Shown piece after piece: positions 1 through 12,442 of a stretch of 64,000 bases of DNA. The notes beneath the pieces are model-generated. The model searched no databases and was not told the origin of the DNA. It was given only the letters and a program-made list of their open reading frames with translations. Numbering within the stretch: position 1 is the stretch's first letter; each line of letters starts with the position of its first letter. The position numbers and the translations under genes were made by a program. Origin of the DNA: Cycas panzhihuaensis (taxonomy: Eukaryota; Cycadophyta); assembly GCA_023213395.1 (NCBI GenBank), contig CM041465.1:22444001-22508000 (forward strand). Reading direction: 5' to 3'.

Positions 1-962
1 CTGCGTTTCCTACAACCCTAGTCCACGATCTGCCTACAATGGCCCTTCTCCGTAGTGGGAAGCTTCTCTCCAGGCATTCTCAAGTAAGTTTGGGTGTGGT
101 TCTATTCTAATTTGCCCTAACAAGTGTCTCTTACGGCCGCCTTTAGAGATTCCTCCTACAAAACCTTGCAGGAACTCTTCTCCTTTGTTGGTTGTAGGGG
201 CAGACCTGCCCTAGACTTAGACTAGCAGGTATTTAGATCCTCTTTTCAGAGTTTCTTGTGTACTATTCTCACGTTAGACTCATTTTCAAGTGTGTTTACT
301 CTCTTTATTTCTGTTTAGTTATAGTAGACATTCTTTCCATTGAGTTTAGCCTTGTATTCCCAAGTTTCCACCTTTCCTCCACTAGTTTTCCTTAAGGAAG
401 CAATAGGAGAAGATCCATAAAGGTTAGGTGAAGGGAGTAAGGTGGGATCAGTCCCACTTAGGCCTGCTCCCTAAGGGCAACCCCCTTCGCACCTTTCTTC
501 TCCTACTCATATGCTTCTCTTGGGTTAATTAGGAGAGGGTGAACCTTAGGCCTGTGCTGGATTATCAGCGTATGCAACCCTTGCTATGCTGATTCCAGGC
601 CTACACTCCTCTCATTTGGACCCCCAGTATGTCCCTAATGTTGTTTGGTATCCCTTGAACATCTTGGTAGAGGTTTATATGCCAGATTGCTGCCCATAGC
701 AACTCCATCACCTTAATACCTCTCCAACACTTAGCTACACTTATCTTCATGCTTCTTGGTTGTCATAAGTTCCCCTTTGTCCCTATCTTGCTATGCTAAA
801 GGGCTGTGTGGAGAACCTAGTAGAGGGTTTGGCCATCCTGAGGCTTCCCTTCACTCCTTCTTGCTTGATGTGCGTGTTTTATTTTAGAGAGGTTTTGGAG
901 TTATTTGTAACAGTATTTTTCCTAACTCGATATAATAACTTGATATATACATTACATACACT

Positions 963-1019
<57 letters not shown>

Positions 1020-2001
1020 CTCTCTTCGCAACCCCTTCTTAGAAGGGATAAGTTCTTATATGTGTAGGTTGGAGCGATTTTGCATGAAAGGAAAAGGCCT
1101 CCAATCTGGGTACACTTTATCTTCTTTTCCTTTCTTTCATTCCATTTGCTTCCTTTTGTTCCACTTTCTTTTCACAAGGGGAAGGTAAGGAAGCCCCTGT
1201 CCTTCGCATTGATCTTGGTTGCACATCCACCGGTTGGCATAAGGGCATGCGTTGCATGTGGGTGAGGTCTCCCATTGACTGCTACACCTCTCGGGTACGC
1301 ACATCTATCTCCTTATCCCTCTATTTCTCCTTTTGCTTTTATTCAAATCTATGATCTAGCTAAATAGATCACATGAAAGTGAAAGGGTAAATGGTATTGA
1401 TTGTTTGCACTTATATGTCATATACTTGACTCATATATGAAAAGGACATTGTAGGAACCCTCCTTTTTTCCTCTTCCTCTTCCTATCAGCCCAAACATAC
1501 CCTTAAGTGCATTCCATTTAGCATTGTTTACTTGCACACATAACACTTCTCATTTTTTTTTCCTTTTGCCCCTTTAGTTGTTAAAGGAAGCCTTAGCTTA
1601 AGTGCCACTCTCTCCCTCTCTTGGTTCTATTTGCGTTAACCAAATAGCCAAGGGAGACTCACTTACATCGTAGGTTTTCCCCTACTCTATTCACATTTGT
1701 TTCCCCTCATCATAGGGAAACTCCTTAAGGATTCCTCCTCTTCCCTTCTGGCCATCCAAGGGTGGGAGGACCTTCCTCTCGAGACCATCCAGGCTACCCC
1801 CTGTATGCACTCTCTCTTCTAGATTGAGGGTTACTTTAAGATAGTTAGGTATCATTCGCAGGTCTGAACTCGTGCTCTGGCACATGGGGCACCCTGCGTG
1901 GTGCTCTCTTTGCTTGTAGGATCTTGCCGACACCTCCAACATCATTATTATTTACCATCATCCCTATTGAGCTTAGTGACTATCCCATAGATGCGCATCT
2001 A
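1..2001 (+). repeat. 3' part of Tat-like LTR of element T7
   Basis: This is the right-hand two thirds of a Ty3/Tat-family LTR in plus orientation. Bases 1700-2001 are the reverse complement, with divergence, of the first 300 bp of the T8 LTRs (53267 onward), sharing CTTCCCTTCTGGCCA and the terminal GATGCGCATC. The end is CTA where intact copies have CCA. Directly after 2001 the sequence changes to minus-strand protease coding DNA of T6 with no primer site between, as expected where the 3' LTR (or a solo LTR) of an element inserted in T6. The rest of T7 would lie left of the window; the first five flanking bases, AACAC at 2002-2006, should recur there. Confidence 0.85.
966..1018. repeat. (AT)n microsatellite
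   Basis: An uninterrupted AT dinucleotide tract of 53 bp inside the T7 LTR. It creates a spurious Ile-Tyr run in one forward frame. Confidence 0.98.
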
Positions 2002-4960
2002 AACACCGGTCCCAAGGGTGTCTTTTCACTACTGTCATAGCCTTGGCACTACTATGGAACCAACTCCAAGGATGATATGCCAAGCTCTTGCATGATGCAT
2101 ACGGGAATGGCATTAAAAGAAGAACCATTGTCAACAATAGTTCTCTGTAAAATACAATCAGAAGTGTTAATAGTTATGGTGAAAGGGAAGTACCACTAGT
2201 ACTCCCTTTCACTTGTAGGGGGAAGATACTTAAGATCAAAAGAGATGATAAGTTCATGACTTGGGGTGACACCCAAGGCGTGAATAGATGCGTCATCTAA
2301 TCCTAAGGCTTCCAGAAGAAGCATGCACTGTTCAGGGCAACTCTTCAAGATGTCCATTATGGACATTTTGGTGGCCACAGTATGAAGCTCATTGATGATG
2401 GAGAAAGGATTCCCCTTTGTGGTGGGTTGGGGAAGAACCCTTCGAAAGTCGTAATGACTAGGGTGCACAGGAATAGTCTTAGGGAGTAGAGGGACTTCTA
2501 GAAGAGAGGTTTCTAGAAGAGGATCGAGGTGAGGTGTGGATGAAGAGGTATCGTTTGTCTCTTTGACCACTTAAGACTGAGTTAAAGCATACAATGGAGT
2601 AGTCTCAAGTATTTAAATAACCTTCTTTCTCTTGTTTCAGGATTGTAAAGGCGAAGGAGTATGACGATCAGGGGAACCTAAGGAAGAGGATGAATTCCTT
2701 GTACCCTTCACTTTGGATTGTGAAGGGCAAGGGTTTGGAGATCTTCCTTGGTTCTAGTTGTTCTTTTATTGGTGATTATAATTATATTCCTCGTATTTGG
2801 GGAAGGGATCTTTATAGACGAGCTGGTCTAGGTTAGGCCTAGATGCCCATTTCTATGGGGCAGCTCTAGGATGCTAGGATCAGCATTGTGAATCTCCATG
2901 GAAGCATTCTCTATGGATGGAGCACCACTTCCTTTCAAGGGAGGAATCAGGTTTCCTCACTTGAGAGGGCTAGGTGTTACCACCCTTAGAAGGAGTAGCT
3001 TGGGAATCTTAGTGGATTGGCTTATGAAATGTAGGGGATGAAGGAGCTTGGAGCTTAAGCTCCTTCATAGTATGTTCAAATGAACATATGGCTCAAGTGA
3101 GAGGATCTAGGGTCTTCTCAATAGGATGAGAAGAAGACCTAGCAGGTTATTGGGTTTTGGTTTCTCATAGTGGTAGAGGTACCTCACATCATTGTGAGGG
3201 CTTTAGAGGCTTCTTGAGTTTATCCTAGATCTTAATGGCCTCAAGCGCCAAGCACTTTGCTATGGCAAAGTCACATGTAGTTGCCCCCATCTTAAGGACT
3301 TCAATGTAGACTTCTGAGAAAAGGGCATTGACAAAGTGGTTTCTCTTCAACTCCTCAGGTAGAGGCACCTTGGTGGAATCAAGAAGGTCATGAAAACATC
3401 TCACAAAGCTGAGATTCATCTCATCATGACCTTATTTAAGAGACAAAAGGGATTTCATCCCACTCTCAAATGGATGAGCTACATCAAAGTAGTTGATGAA
3501 TTCATCCATGAGCTAGAATGAAAAAATAGAATATGTAAGTAGGTGATAAAACTACTTGAGGGCATCACCTTGAAGGGATTAGGGAAAAAGCTTTATGAGA
3601 ATGTGGTTGTAGGCCCATTAGTTAATACATTCCATAGAAAAACTATGGACATGCTCCGCTGGGTCCTGCAACAAAGTCCCATCAAATTTAGGGACTTCAG
3701 GAGGGTGAGGCAGTAAGTTAGTTCTTAACGCCTTAATAGATAGAGGTGTTGACCTATAGTCCATAAAGAGGCATGCCCTTGACTAGATCGTAGGGTCAAT
3801 GGAAGCTAGAAATAATGGTGGGTAGGTTTTTCCAAATCCTCCTTAGAGGGTTTGGTTCGAAAGGGGATGTTGTCCTCCCACCATTTGGTGAGGGGGCATG
3901 AATTTCACATTCAAGGAGACATGCATAGGAGTGGATGGATGTGATGGCCCTATCCCTCATAAAGGAAGCGCTCCTTATTGGAAAGGAGCCTGAGGGAAAA
4001 CACCTTGGGAGGGGGTTGGCCCTCCTTACAAAGGTGCAATATGAGGTGCCATACAAGATTATGGAAAGGAGGGGTGAGGGATCAGATTTTTCCCATATGG
4101 GCCACCCATGGATGGAACGACCCTATAAGGGTGCAAAGTGTCCACCCCATAAGCAGGAAGGGAGTTCCCTTTACAATGCCCCCATGGTTGAGTGGTGTAA
4201 CCAGGAGGCACATAGAGAGAAGAGTCCCTAGGTTGGTATTAGGGGTGTGTGGGGGTGGATCCCATGTGACTAGAAGTGGGGGGACCCGCGGGTCCCCTAG
4301 GTCTAGTAGGTAGTGGATAGATGATGGTTAGAGGAGGACTAGTCATTTGAGTAGACGGGGGCATGCTCAACCTAAGTTAAGAAGAAGATATGTCTTAGGT
4401 GGTCCCCAAGGAACATAAACCATGGGGAGAAGAGGATGAGATATGAGGTAGGCTCATCATAGGTAAAGAAGTCGAATGGGATGAGTGAGGCAAGGGAGAC
4501 GTAGAAGAAGGAAGCACAATGCTTCATAAGACATTCTCAAACCACTTAGGGTGTGGTTGGAGATGAGCATCTTGGAAACATTGGATTAAGGCTTCTACTA
4601 CATCAATGGGAGGGGTATCTACTTGATCATAAGAGGTGTAAGGAACCTCGTACGAAGCAAACCTCATAGGACAGTCCTCATGAGAATCACCATGGTGGTG
4701 GTAAAACTCTAAAGGAGATGAAGGCTCTACTTCATGAGTAGAGGGATGGTAAGACTGTGGGTGTTGTTGGTCACCCGGATAAAAGATGGGATCTTCACTT
4801 CCTTGGGCGAATCCTTAGGAAGAAGTAGAAAGCTCAAGGGAATCAGACATGAGGAAAGAGATCCCTCCATAATTGAATCAAGATCTGATGTAGGAAGGGA
4901 GTGATATGAGGGTTCTTTCAATAGTAGAGGTAGACCTCATAAACGACATGAGAATCATCG
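2002..4960 (-). pseudogene. T6 gag-protease, broken
   Basis: Minus-strand remnant of the Tat-like gag-protease reading frame of T6. From the 5' side it holds the proline-rich N-terminal part (4940-3800), the gag capsid-like region (about 3600-3230, with FINYFDVAHPFESGMKSLL and LKMGATTCDFAIAKCLALEA), a conserved spacer (2570-2196, SHYDFRRVLPQP and MSIMDILKSCPEQ), and the start of the aspartic protease with TIVDNGSSFNAIP (Asp-Asn-Gly in place of the usual Asp-Thr/Ser-Gly). It stops within the protease, after SEKTPLGPVF, where the T7 LTR begins at 2001. There are many in-frame stops, mostly TAG, and some frameshifts. The family is identified by alignment with the same frame in T8 (48996-53060). 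Confidence 0.85.
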
Positions 4961-5106
4961 CATGCAAGTTCTACCTATGGGTTGGAATAAAGGAGAGATA
5001 AGGTAGTGTGTATATTGAGGGCTACCCAACAAAACCAAAAGGGAAAGCTACGAAGAGGTAGTAGCACCAATAGGAAGGGTGAAAGAATGATTCCCTTACT
5101 AGCGGG

Positions 5107-5124
5107 TCCCCAGTATAGTCGCCA
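5107..5124 (-). other. Primer binding site of T6
   Basis: On the minus strand this reads TGGCGACTATACTGGGGA and lies one base inside the T6 5' LTR. It is the best-preserved primer site of the family here and resembles the TGGCGACT... sites I recall for plant Tat/Ogre-type elements; I do not assign a tRNA. Confidence 0.85.
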
Positions 5125-5125
5125 G

Positions 5126-8100
5126 TGGAATCACGTCTATGGGATGGTAACTACACCTGGTTGGGATTAGGTCAGTCAATGGAAGGCTCCAGAATATATG
5201 GTCAATCCAACAAGTGAGAGAAATCACCTGCATAAGGCATCTGTATATCGGAACGTAGGTTTGAGATCCACGAATGATGCACAACTCCTCTTTAGGTAAC
5301 TTAGTTTTGGTTTTAGGGGCAGCACAAGCAAGGGATATCCTCAGTTTCCTGAGTAACCTCAAGATGTAGATCTTCTCGCCCTTGGATGTCCAGAAGGGAA
5401 GGGCAAGACCGAATGAGGGAAATGATCCTCATGGAAAATAGAGAGATATGAATGGGATATATGTGGGCAAGTGACACAGGAGGTACACACTTCCAAGGAT
5501 GGTGTTGGACAACCACCTCACATACAGACCAACTCAAAGGAGAAGATGTCAAGATTATTTAGCTAATGTAGGTGTAATAGGGTTAGAGGAGGATTCACAA
5601 GAGGACAAATCCTCCTTAGGCTAATCCACCTAAAGTTAGTATGGGGAAACAAAGGACGATGGTCAAAGAGCCTTTCGCCATCCTACGTGTGAAGGGTTCA
5701 ACCTTTGATATGTGATGGTGAAGTGATATCTATCTAGTTGTATGTGTAAACAAGAGATAAAGGAATTGTATAAAAATAAAAAATATACTCTTATTTACTC
5801 TCAAACATAAGTCCTCACTCTTTTTTTATTTAATATGGGAGAAAATTAAATGAAGAAGGCAAACCAATCAAGCACATATATGCATGCTAAGGATGCAAAG
5901 CCTAAGAGGTTGTATGTAATCAAGTAGAAAGAGGGAGGGTATAGTTCCTATCTCGTGCCCTTTCCTAAGAATGCAAGCATAGCATGCATATACAAAAGGG
6001 GTAGGTGTAAATTAGTTTCTTTTCCTTTTTCCTTTTATGTTTTGATCATGCAAGCAAGTAAGCTTAAAAAGAAACAAGAAATGGGAAAAGAGCTATGAAG
6101 AAAGGAGGGTGGCATACCTAGAGGATTAGGTAGCTGAAATAAGTATGTCTTGTGCTGCACTTGCTTCTCCTTTTCCTTTCCCCAATGCATGGGTGATGTA
6201 GCATAATGGTGTAGGGGCTCCCTTACCTTCCCCGACTAAAAGGAAAAGGCAAGAAAAAACAAAGGAAAAGACTATGCTAGAAACATAAATGACCAAGGAA
6301 AAGAAAGTAAGAGATATACATAGATTGAAGCGTTTCTTCCTTCTTTGTGAGTGATGTGGCGAAACCTGTAATCACAAGAGTACTCCACCCTTTTCCAAGG
6401 CACTTTTAGGATGCCAAATAGATATATATATATATGTAGATGCAACGTGCCCAAAATGTCACAAGTAAAGAACTTTAATCAAAGTAAAGTTCTAACTAAG
6501 AAACAACTTCCAATCTCCTCAATACAAGAAAGACAAGAAAAAGGATGTGGATGGTTAGCCTCAAAATGGCTAACCCTCTAATGTACACACCTCCATGTTA
6601 CCCCCAAGCACATGAACAACAAATTGGGATAGCCTAAGTAGCAGTTAACAATAGGAGAAACAAGTAGCTCAAGGTTTGTAAATACTGCTGACATTGCAAA
6701 TGTCGCAATGTGTAATGTTTTATAACTTTTGACCAAGCCAACACCCAAAGATGATATATGACACAACTAAGGGTTAGAAACTCTGCCCATGTGAGGCACT
6801 CAAGATTGGAACTAATGCAGCAAGGAGCTTCATATGCTGATACTAGCGATGGCCTTCTTCTAAGAGCTCTATGGTAGCCTAAGAAAGGCACAAGAGAGGA
6901 AGAGGAAAAGAAGAGAAGAGGGTGCCCTTGAGGAGTAGGCCTAGTTAGGTGTGGAACTTGCCTTAGCTCCTTTCTCTTGCTCTTTTAGAATCTCTCCTTA
7001 TATCCTCCTTGGAGAAACTAGGAGAAAGCAGGAAGGTAAGGTGGGTAGATAGGGAAGAATGGGGGGGATGCCTCATCTATGTAATGGAAGAACTTTGAAA
7101 TGAAAGATATACAAAGTAATCCAATCTCTTTTAGGGAATCTAAAAGGAACAAAATGAAATAAACATGAAGTGGTACCTACTATGGCCAAATCAGTGCCAG
7201 GTCTTCCTAATAAAATAGCAGGAAAGGATAGTTCTATGGGGCTTATAGGTGGATCCCTGCAAAGGCTATGAAACCTGAAGAGAAGCTTGGTAAAACTTGA
7301 TGATTACACGTGGAGGTGAGACTTTGAGTGCATCCTTGCTTGGAGAAGCTTGATATCAAGCCTGCTACCATGGATCTAAGCTAGAGAAGGTGGATCTTAG
7401 GCTAGGGCACATGTATCTCAAATGTTGCACGGTGCTCCTGCAGAAAATCCCTATGAAAGTAGAAGAGGAGAGGAGAATAGATGGAAAAAGAGGAAGAGAA
7501 AATGAAGTCTTTTTGGGTTTTATAACTAACCCTAGCTTAATTGGATGATTAGGGTTAGGCTAGGACTTGGGGTATGACTAAGCCATGTGGCAATTTCATG
7601 AAAAATGTGAAATTTACCATGACATATTTAAAAAAATGATTTATGATAGTCGCCCCATAGTAAACTTTGTGGTATCATGAAGTTTACTGTAGTATCGTAA
7701 CATTTGCCATGGTGCGATGACATAATATAAAAATAAGAGAAGAAATGGCATCTGGGAGCCCTAAAAGAGGGTACGCCAGGCTTAAGAGGGGATGGCCCTC
7801 TATCCAGATGGGGACAATCATATCGAAGGGATGACCTAAACTGAATGGGATATCGGAGAGGTAGGGTTCCTAGGAAGCTGGCAAATGGATGGGAATGCAC
7901 CAATCATACCTAAGAGGACGCTAAGAGCTATGATATGGCAAAGAGGATGTGAACAGGTGACATGGGCTAGGTGACACTTAAGACAACATAGAGGTACATA
8001 AGAGGGTCATGGAGTGCCATGGGGATGCATGTTCTGTGGATCGTCATAGGCTAAAATAGTGTTAAGCAATATGATCAAGTAGTAGATGCAAGGTGATCAC

Positions 8101-8240
8101 TCAAATGTATTAATCAATCATGCAATAAAAAGATGCTTCAATTCACCTTCCTCGAGAAGTGACAAAGGAAAAGAATAGAAGCATACTTGCACTTACCTAA
8201 GTCGACTTGCCCAAAACCCATTCTTGGTAGTTGGGAAACA
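5126..8240 (-). repeat. 5' LTR of T6 (Tat-like)
   Basis: LTR of 3,115 bp in minus orientation, from TGTTTCCCAA (complement of 8231-8240) to GATTCCA at 5126, followed by the primer site. A TATA box (TATAAAACCC on the minus strand) lies at 7515-7524 and the GGTACC-type array at 7659-7702. Its outer end abuts RT coding sequence of T5 with no polypurine tract, so this is the 5' LTR of an element inserted in T5, not the 3' LTR of T5. Confidence 0.85.
7659..7702. promoter_or_regulatory. 20-bp-pitch palindrome array in T6 LTR
   Basis: Degenerate GGTACC-like hexamers start at 7671 (GGTATC) and 7691 (AGTATC), exactly 20 bp apart. The first is flanked by the inverted arms AGTAAACTT and AAGTTTACT (7659-7688). 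The array lies about 150 bp upstream of the LTR TATA box in the transcribed direction. Confidence 0.7.
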
Positions 8241-11200
8241 ATACCCACTTGGGGTAGTCAATGGAAGTGATTAGTCCTACATCTAGGAGCTTTTACACTT
8301 CCATTTTTACTGTAGTAGATAGTTTGGGATGGAGAGGGCATTATTTTTGTTGTATGGGGAGGGTGCTTGGGATAGTTTTAAGGTTGTAAATAATAATGGA
8401 GGGATCTATTCCCTTCATATCTAAATAGTCTGACATAAATATATCGTAGAACTCTTGGAAAAGAAGGGTGTATTCCTCCACTTCCTTAGATGAACATTCT
8501 GCTCCCACCTTTATGATCTTGCCAGGGGCAAGGATGACATCCTTGGTTGCCCCCATGCACATGGCATTTACCTCTTCAAAGTGGAGGGGAGCTTAGTTAA
8601 TGGAAGGAGGTAGGGTAATGCTAGACTAATCTAGGTTGGTTAGGGATGAACCTAGGGCTAAGATTTTCTGAAAACCAAGTTTATGGTCACTATAAGGAAA
8701 GTTAGGTGCAAAGCCTACTAGATGCTCTAATAGAGCCTCATTATTCTTAAAGCAATCTATCCCATGGATAGTCTTGCTTAGAGGTGATGAGGAATGGGGT
8801 GAATGGGGATCAATGGGTCTATAGCAGTTTACCCACCACTCTATGTAGTCTTGAGACTCCTTAGAAGAGTCAAAAGATATCCTCCTATGTCATGGAATAG
8901 GAGGCTCCCTACCCTCATCATTTTTAGAGGATGATAAGGTGTGGGGAGTAGATGAAGATAAAGAAGAATGGGAGCTCACACATGTGGCAAGATTGATCAT
9001 GCACAATTCCCTAGATACGATAGGAGTGCTATGCTCCTCTAAATAGGTCTTAGGCTAGGACTTAGGACTATATGGGTGATGAAGAGAGTGCCCCCTATGG
9101 ATGTTAAAGAGGGCTATGGGGTGAGGGGGCTCCTCATCCTCATTATTAGACTCATGATTGCTTAGAATGGTAAGGTAGCCATAACTCCTAACACCAATAG
9201 AGGGAAAATAAATGAGGTTCAAGGAGGAAAGGGAGGCTCCTTCATCTGACCTACAAGTACTAAGAATGTTGATCAAATAAGTGGAGGAACAGGAAAACAT
9301 GTCCTTGTTGCCTGTCGCTAGGTCATGAGTCACCTGATGAGATTGATGCAATGATCTAGTGGGAGAAGGCTCCTAAGAAACAACTTTCATATGCCCTTTG
9401 TAGATGAACTTTAGTAGACCCCAACAGGATGAATACATGACTCCCATTTAGTTAAGCCATGGGTATCCCAACAAGAGGTTATAGTCCATATCTACATTGA
9501 GGACTAGTATATCTATGAGGATGGTTTTATCCTAAAGGATGAGGGGGATAGAAACTAATCCTGAGGGTATTTTTTCACTACCATCATAGCCTTGGCAATG
9601 GCATAGGACTGGCTCAAGAGCCACTATAACCAAATCCTACATTATATGTAAGGGCGTAATATTAACAGAAGAACTATTTTCTACAATAGTTCTTCTAAGG
9701 GTGCATTCTAGAGTGTTAATGGAGATAGTGAAAGGATAGTACCACTAGTGCTCCCTTTCACTTGAAGGAGGGAGGTATTTAATATTAAAGGCAATGAGTG
9801 GCTCTTGCTTTAGGGTAGTTCCCAAAAAATGAATAGGAGCATCAGCTAGACCTAAAGCCTCAAGGATAAGAGCACATTGCTTGGGGAAGCTCCACAAGAT
9901 ATCCATCATGGATATTCTAGTGGCCATGGTATGGAGCTTGTCAATGATCGACAAGGACTTCCCCTTCCTAGTAGGTTGGGGAAGTGCCCTTTGAAAGTCA
10001 TAATGACCCAGATGGATGGGAATGGTCTTGGGGAGTGCCAAAATTTTAAAAGGCAGATTATTTGTAGAAAAGTTATATTATAAGAGGAGGCCTTAATAGC
10101 CTCTTTAACTACTTGAGATCTTCTGACAGTGTACAAAGAAGTGGTCTCAAGCATCTAAATAACTCTCTTTCCCTTGTTACAAGACTGAGAGGATGGAGAG
10201 GTTTGAGGGTGGGAACTAAGAGCAAAAGATGAGTTCCTTACCCCCTTTCATTTGGCTTGCATGGAAGAGGGGTTAGGGGATCGTCCCTTATTCCTATTCC
10301 CCTTATTTTGGGTATGTCAGTCCTATTCCTCATGTTTAGGGAATGGATCCCTATGGATAGGTTGGTCTAAATTGGGCTTAGATGCCCATCTAGGGGAGGA
10401 GTCACAAGGTGGTGTGAGTTTTAGGTGTTGTTCCCAACACAGTGAGTCCTCCTGGAAGCACTTACTATGAATGGAACACCACTTCTTATCTAGGGAAGGT
10501 TTGGTCTTCCTAGTTTGAGAAGAGTGGGTATTTCCATTTTTAGGAGGTGCAATTTGGGAGGCCTGATGGATAAGCCTATGAAAATATGAAGGTAATGGAG
10601 GGGGTTAGAGCTTGAGCTCCTTCATCATACATTCAAATGAACATATAACCAAAATTAATGGGTCCAAGGCCCTCTCCGTTGAGTGGGTAGAAGGCCTTAG
10701 GGGTTGTTGGGATCACTAGTCATGCGATAGAGGGGGTGCCTCACATCTTTCAGATGGCTTGAGAGGCTTCTTAAGATCTACTTGGATCTCAATATCCTCA
10801 AATTCTAAGCATTTAGCAATGGTAGAGTTGCACATTGTTGCCCCCATTTTGAGGACTTCAACCTGGACTTCATGGTGGAGGGCATTCTCAAAGAGGTCCC
10901 TCTTTCAATCCTTAGGCAATGTGGCCTTTGTGGAATGTAAAAGGTCATGAAAGCATCTTAAAAAGTCATGATTTATTTGATCATAACCATGTTTGAGTGA
11001 AAGTAGGGCTTTGATCCCACTCTTGAAAGGATGAGCTATGTCAAAATAATTGATGAATTCATCCACAAGCTATTACAAAGAATGAATGGAATAGGTGGAG
11101 AGATAATAGAACCACTTGAGGATGTCTCCCTACAAAGAATAAGGAAAGAGTTTCATTAAGATATGGTCATAGGCCCAATAGTCAATGCATGCCATGAAGA

Positions 11201-12260
11201 AGCTCCTAATGTGCTTGGTTGGGTCCTACAATGAAGTCCCATAAAATATGGGTATCTAAGGAGGATGAGGTGGTAGGTTAGTCCTAAGCACCTCAATAGA
11301 CAGTGGAGTCGACTTATAGTTATTGAAGGGGTGAACCCTTGGTTGAGGTAATGGGTCAACAAAAGAAGAAGAAGGAGGCAGGTAGGGATACCCAAGTCTT
11401 CCTTGAGGAGTTTGAGTATGAGGAAGATATAGGTTCCCTCCTACTTGGTAGGAGGGAACCATTCCTGTTTGAGAGAGGGATGGAAAGGAGGTAAGTGGGG
11501 TAGGTAAAGGGAACAATCTCTTGGTTCAGATTGGGGATGCACAAGGATGGATCCCATATGGATCGAAGATGGGGGACATGACAATCCTCTAAGTCATATA
11601 AGAGGGGCATGAACCACAGTCAGTTGAGGTGTGGTTGCCTAACTTGGGAGAGGCATGCTTAACCTAATTTGAGATGTGAGCATACCTTGGATAGTACTTT
11701 GGGTGTGAGAGACATACAAAAAAATGGAACAATAGGGGTTGCCCCTATCATGGCTAAAAGGCTAGATTGGGAAGAACTAGGAGGCATAGATGAGGAAGAA
11801 GGAAGTGCCATACTATGAAGAATGTTTTCCAACCATTTCGAAGGTAGCTGGGCACTTATAACTTGGAAATAATGTTACAACACTTCTACAACATCTATAG
11901 GAGGGCTTCCTACTTGCTCATATAAGGTGGAAGGCTCCTCATGTGATGTGGAACCCATAGGTCGATCCCCATAGGTACCCTCACCAGGGTGGTGATACTC
12001 CATGGAGGATGATATACCCACATCATGCATGGGAAAATGGCAGAAGTGTGAGTGTTCTTGATCACCTAGATAGATGATAGGGTCATTATTCTCTAAGGTA
12101 GGACCCTATAAAGAGGTTGAAGTTTATGGTTATAATTAAAAAACATAGGCATGGTATGCCCATTTTGATGGATATCCCTCCATAGTCAATTCAGAATTAA
12201 ACAAGGAAATGGAGGAATATGGAGACTCTTCTGAAGTGGGAGGGAGACCTCATAAATAAT
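8241..12260 (-). pseudogene. T5 gag-protease-RT remnant
   Basis: Minus-strand remnant of T5 and the only Tat-like copy here that still has RT sequence. Gag lies at about 11150-10780 (FINYFDIAHPFKSGIKALL, LKMGATMCNSTIAKCL), the gag-protease spacer at 10041-9745, and the protease at about 9710-9440 (TIVENSSSVNITP, with the catalytic Asp replaced by Glu, then YNLLLGYPWLN). A linker with NNEALLEHLVGFAPN follows. The start of the RT region is at 8562-8241: an APGKIIKVGAECSSKEVEEY segment, MKGIDPSI, and finally VGLITSIDYPKWV. The frame ends at that Val codon because the T6 LTR was inserted there. One reading frame with a few stops covers the RT part; a frameshift lies near 10041. Confidence 0.85.
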
Positions 12261-12423
12261 GAGAAAATCATCACACTCATGTCTTACTTAGAACTTTGGA
12301 AGAGGTAAGGGTAAAAGTAAGAGAAAAGGCATTGGGGGTTGCCTAACAAATCTAGAAGGTATAGATAAAAAGAAAAAAGGCAATGCTAACATAAGGAGAA
12401 ATTATAATTCCCTTACCAACGAA

Positions 12424-12441
12424 TCCCTAGTATGGTTTCCA
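12424..12441 (-). other. Primer binding site of T5
   Basis: Minus strand TGGAAACCATACTAGGGA, one base inside the T5 5' LTR. It matches the T8 site (TGGTGACCATACTAGGGA) except at two positions. Confidence 0.8.
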
Positions 12442-12442
12442 A

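Noticed and set aside
793-1188. 131-codon forward ORF
   Set aside because: It crosses the (AT)n tract, which gives the Ile-Tyr run, and lies wholly in an LTR; no homologous frame in other LTR copies.
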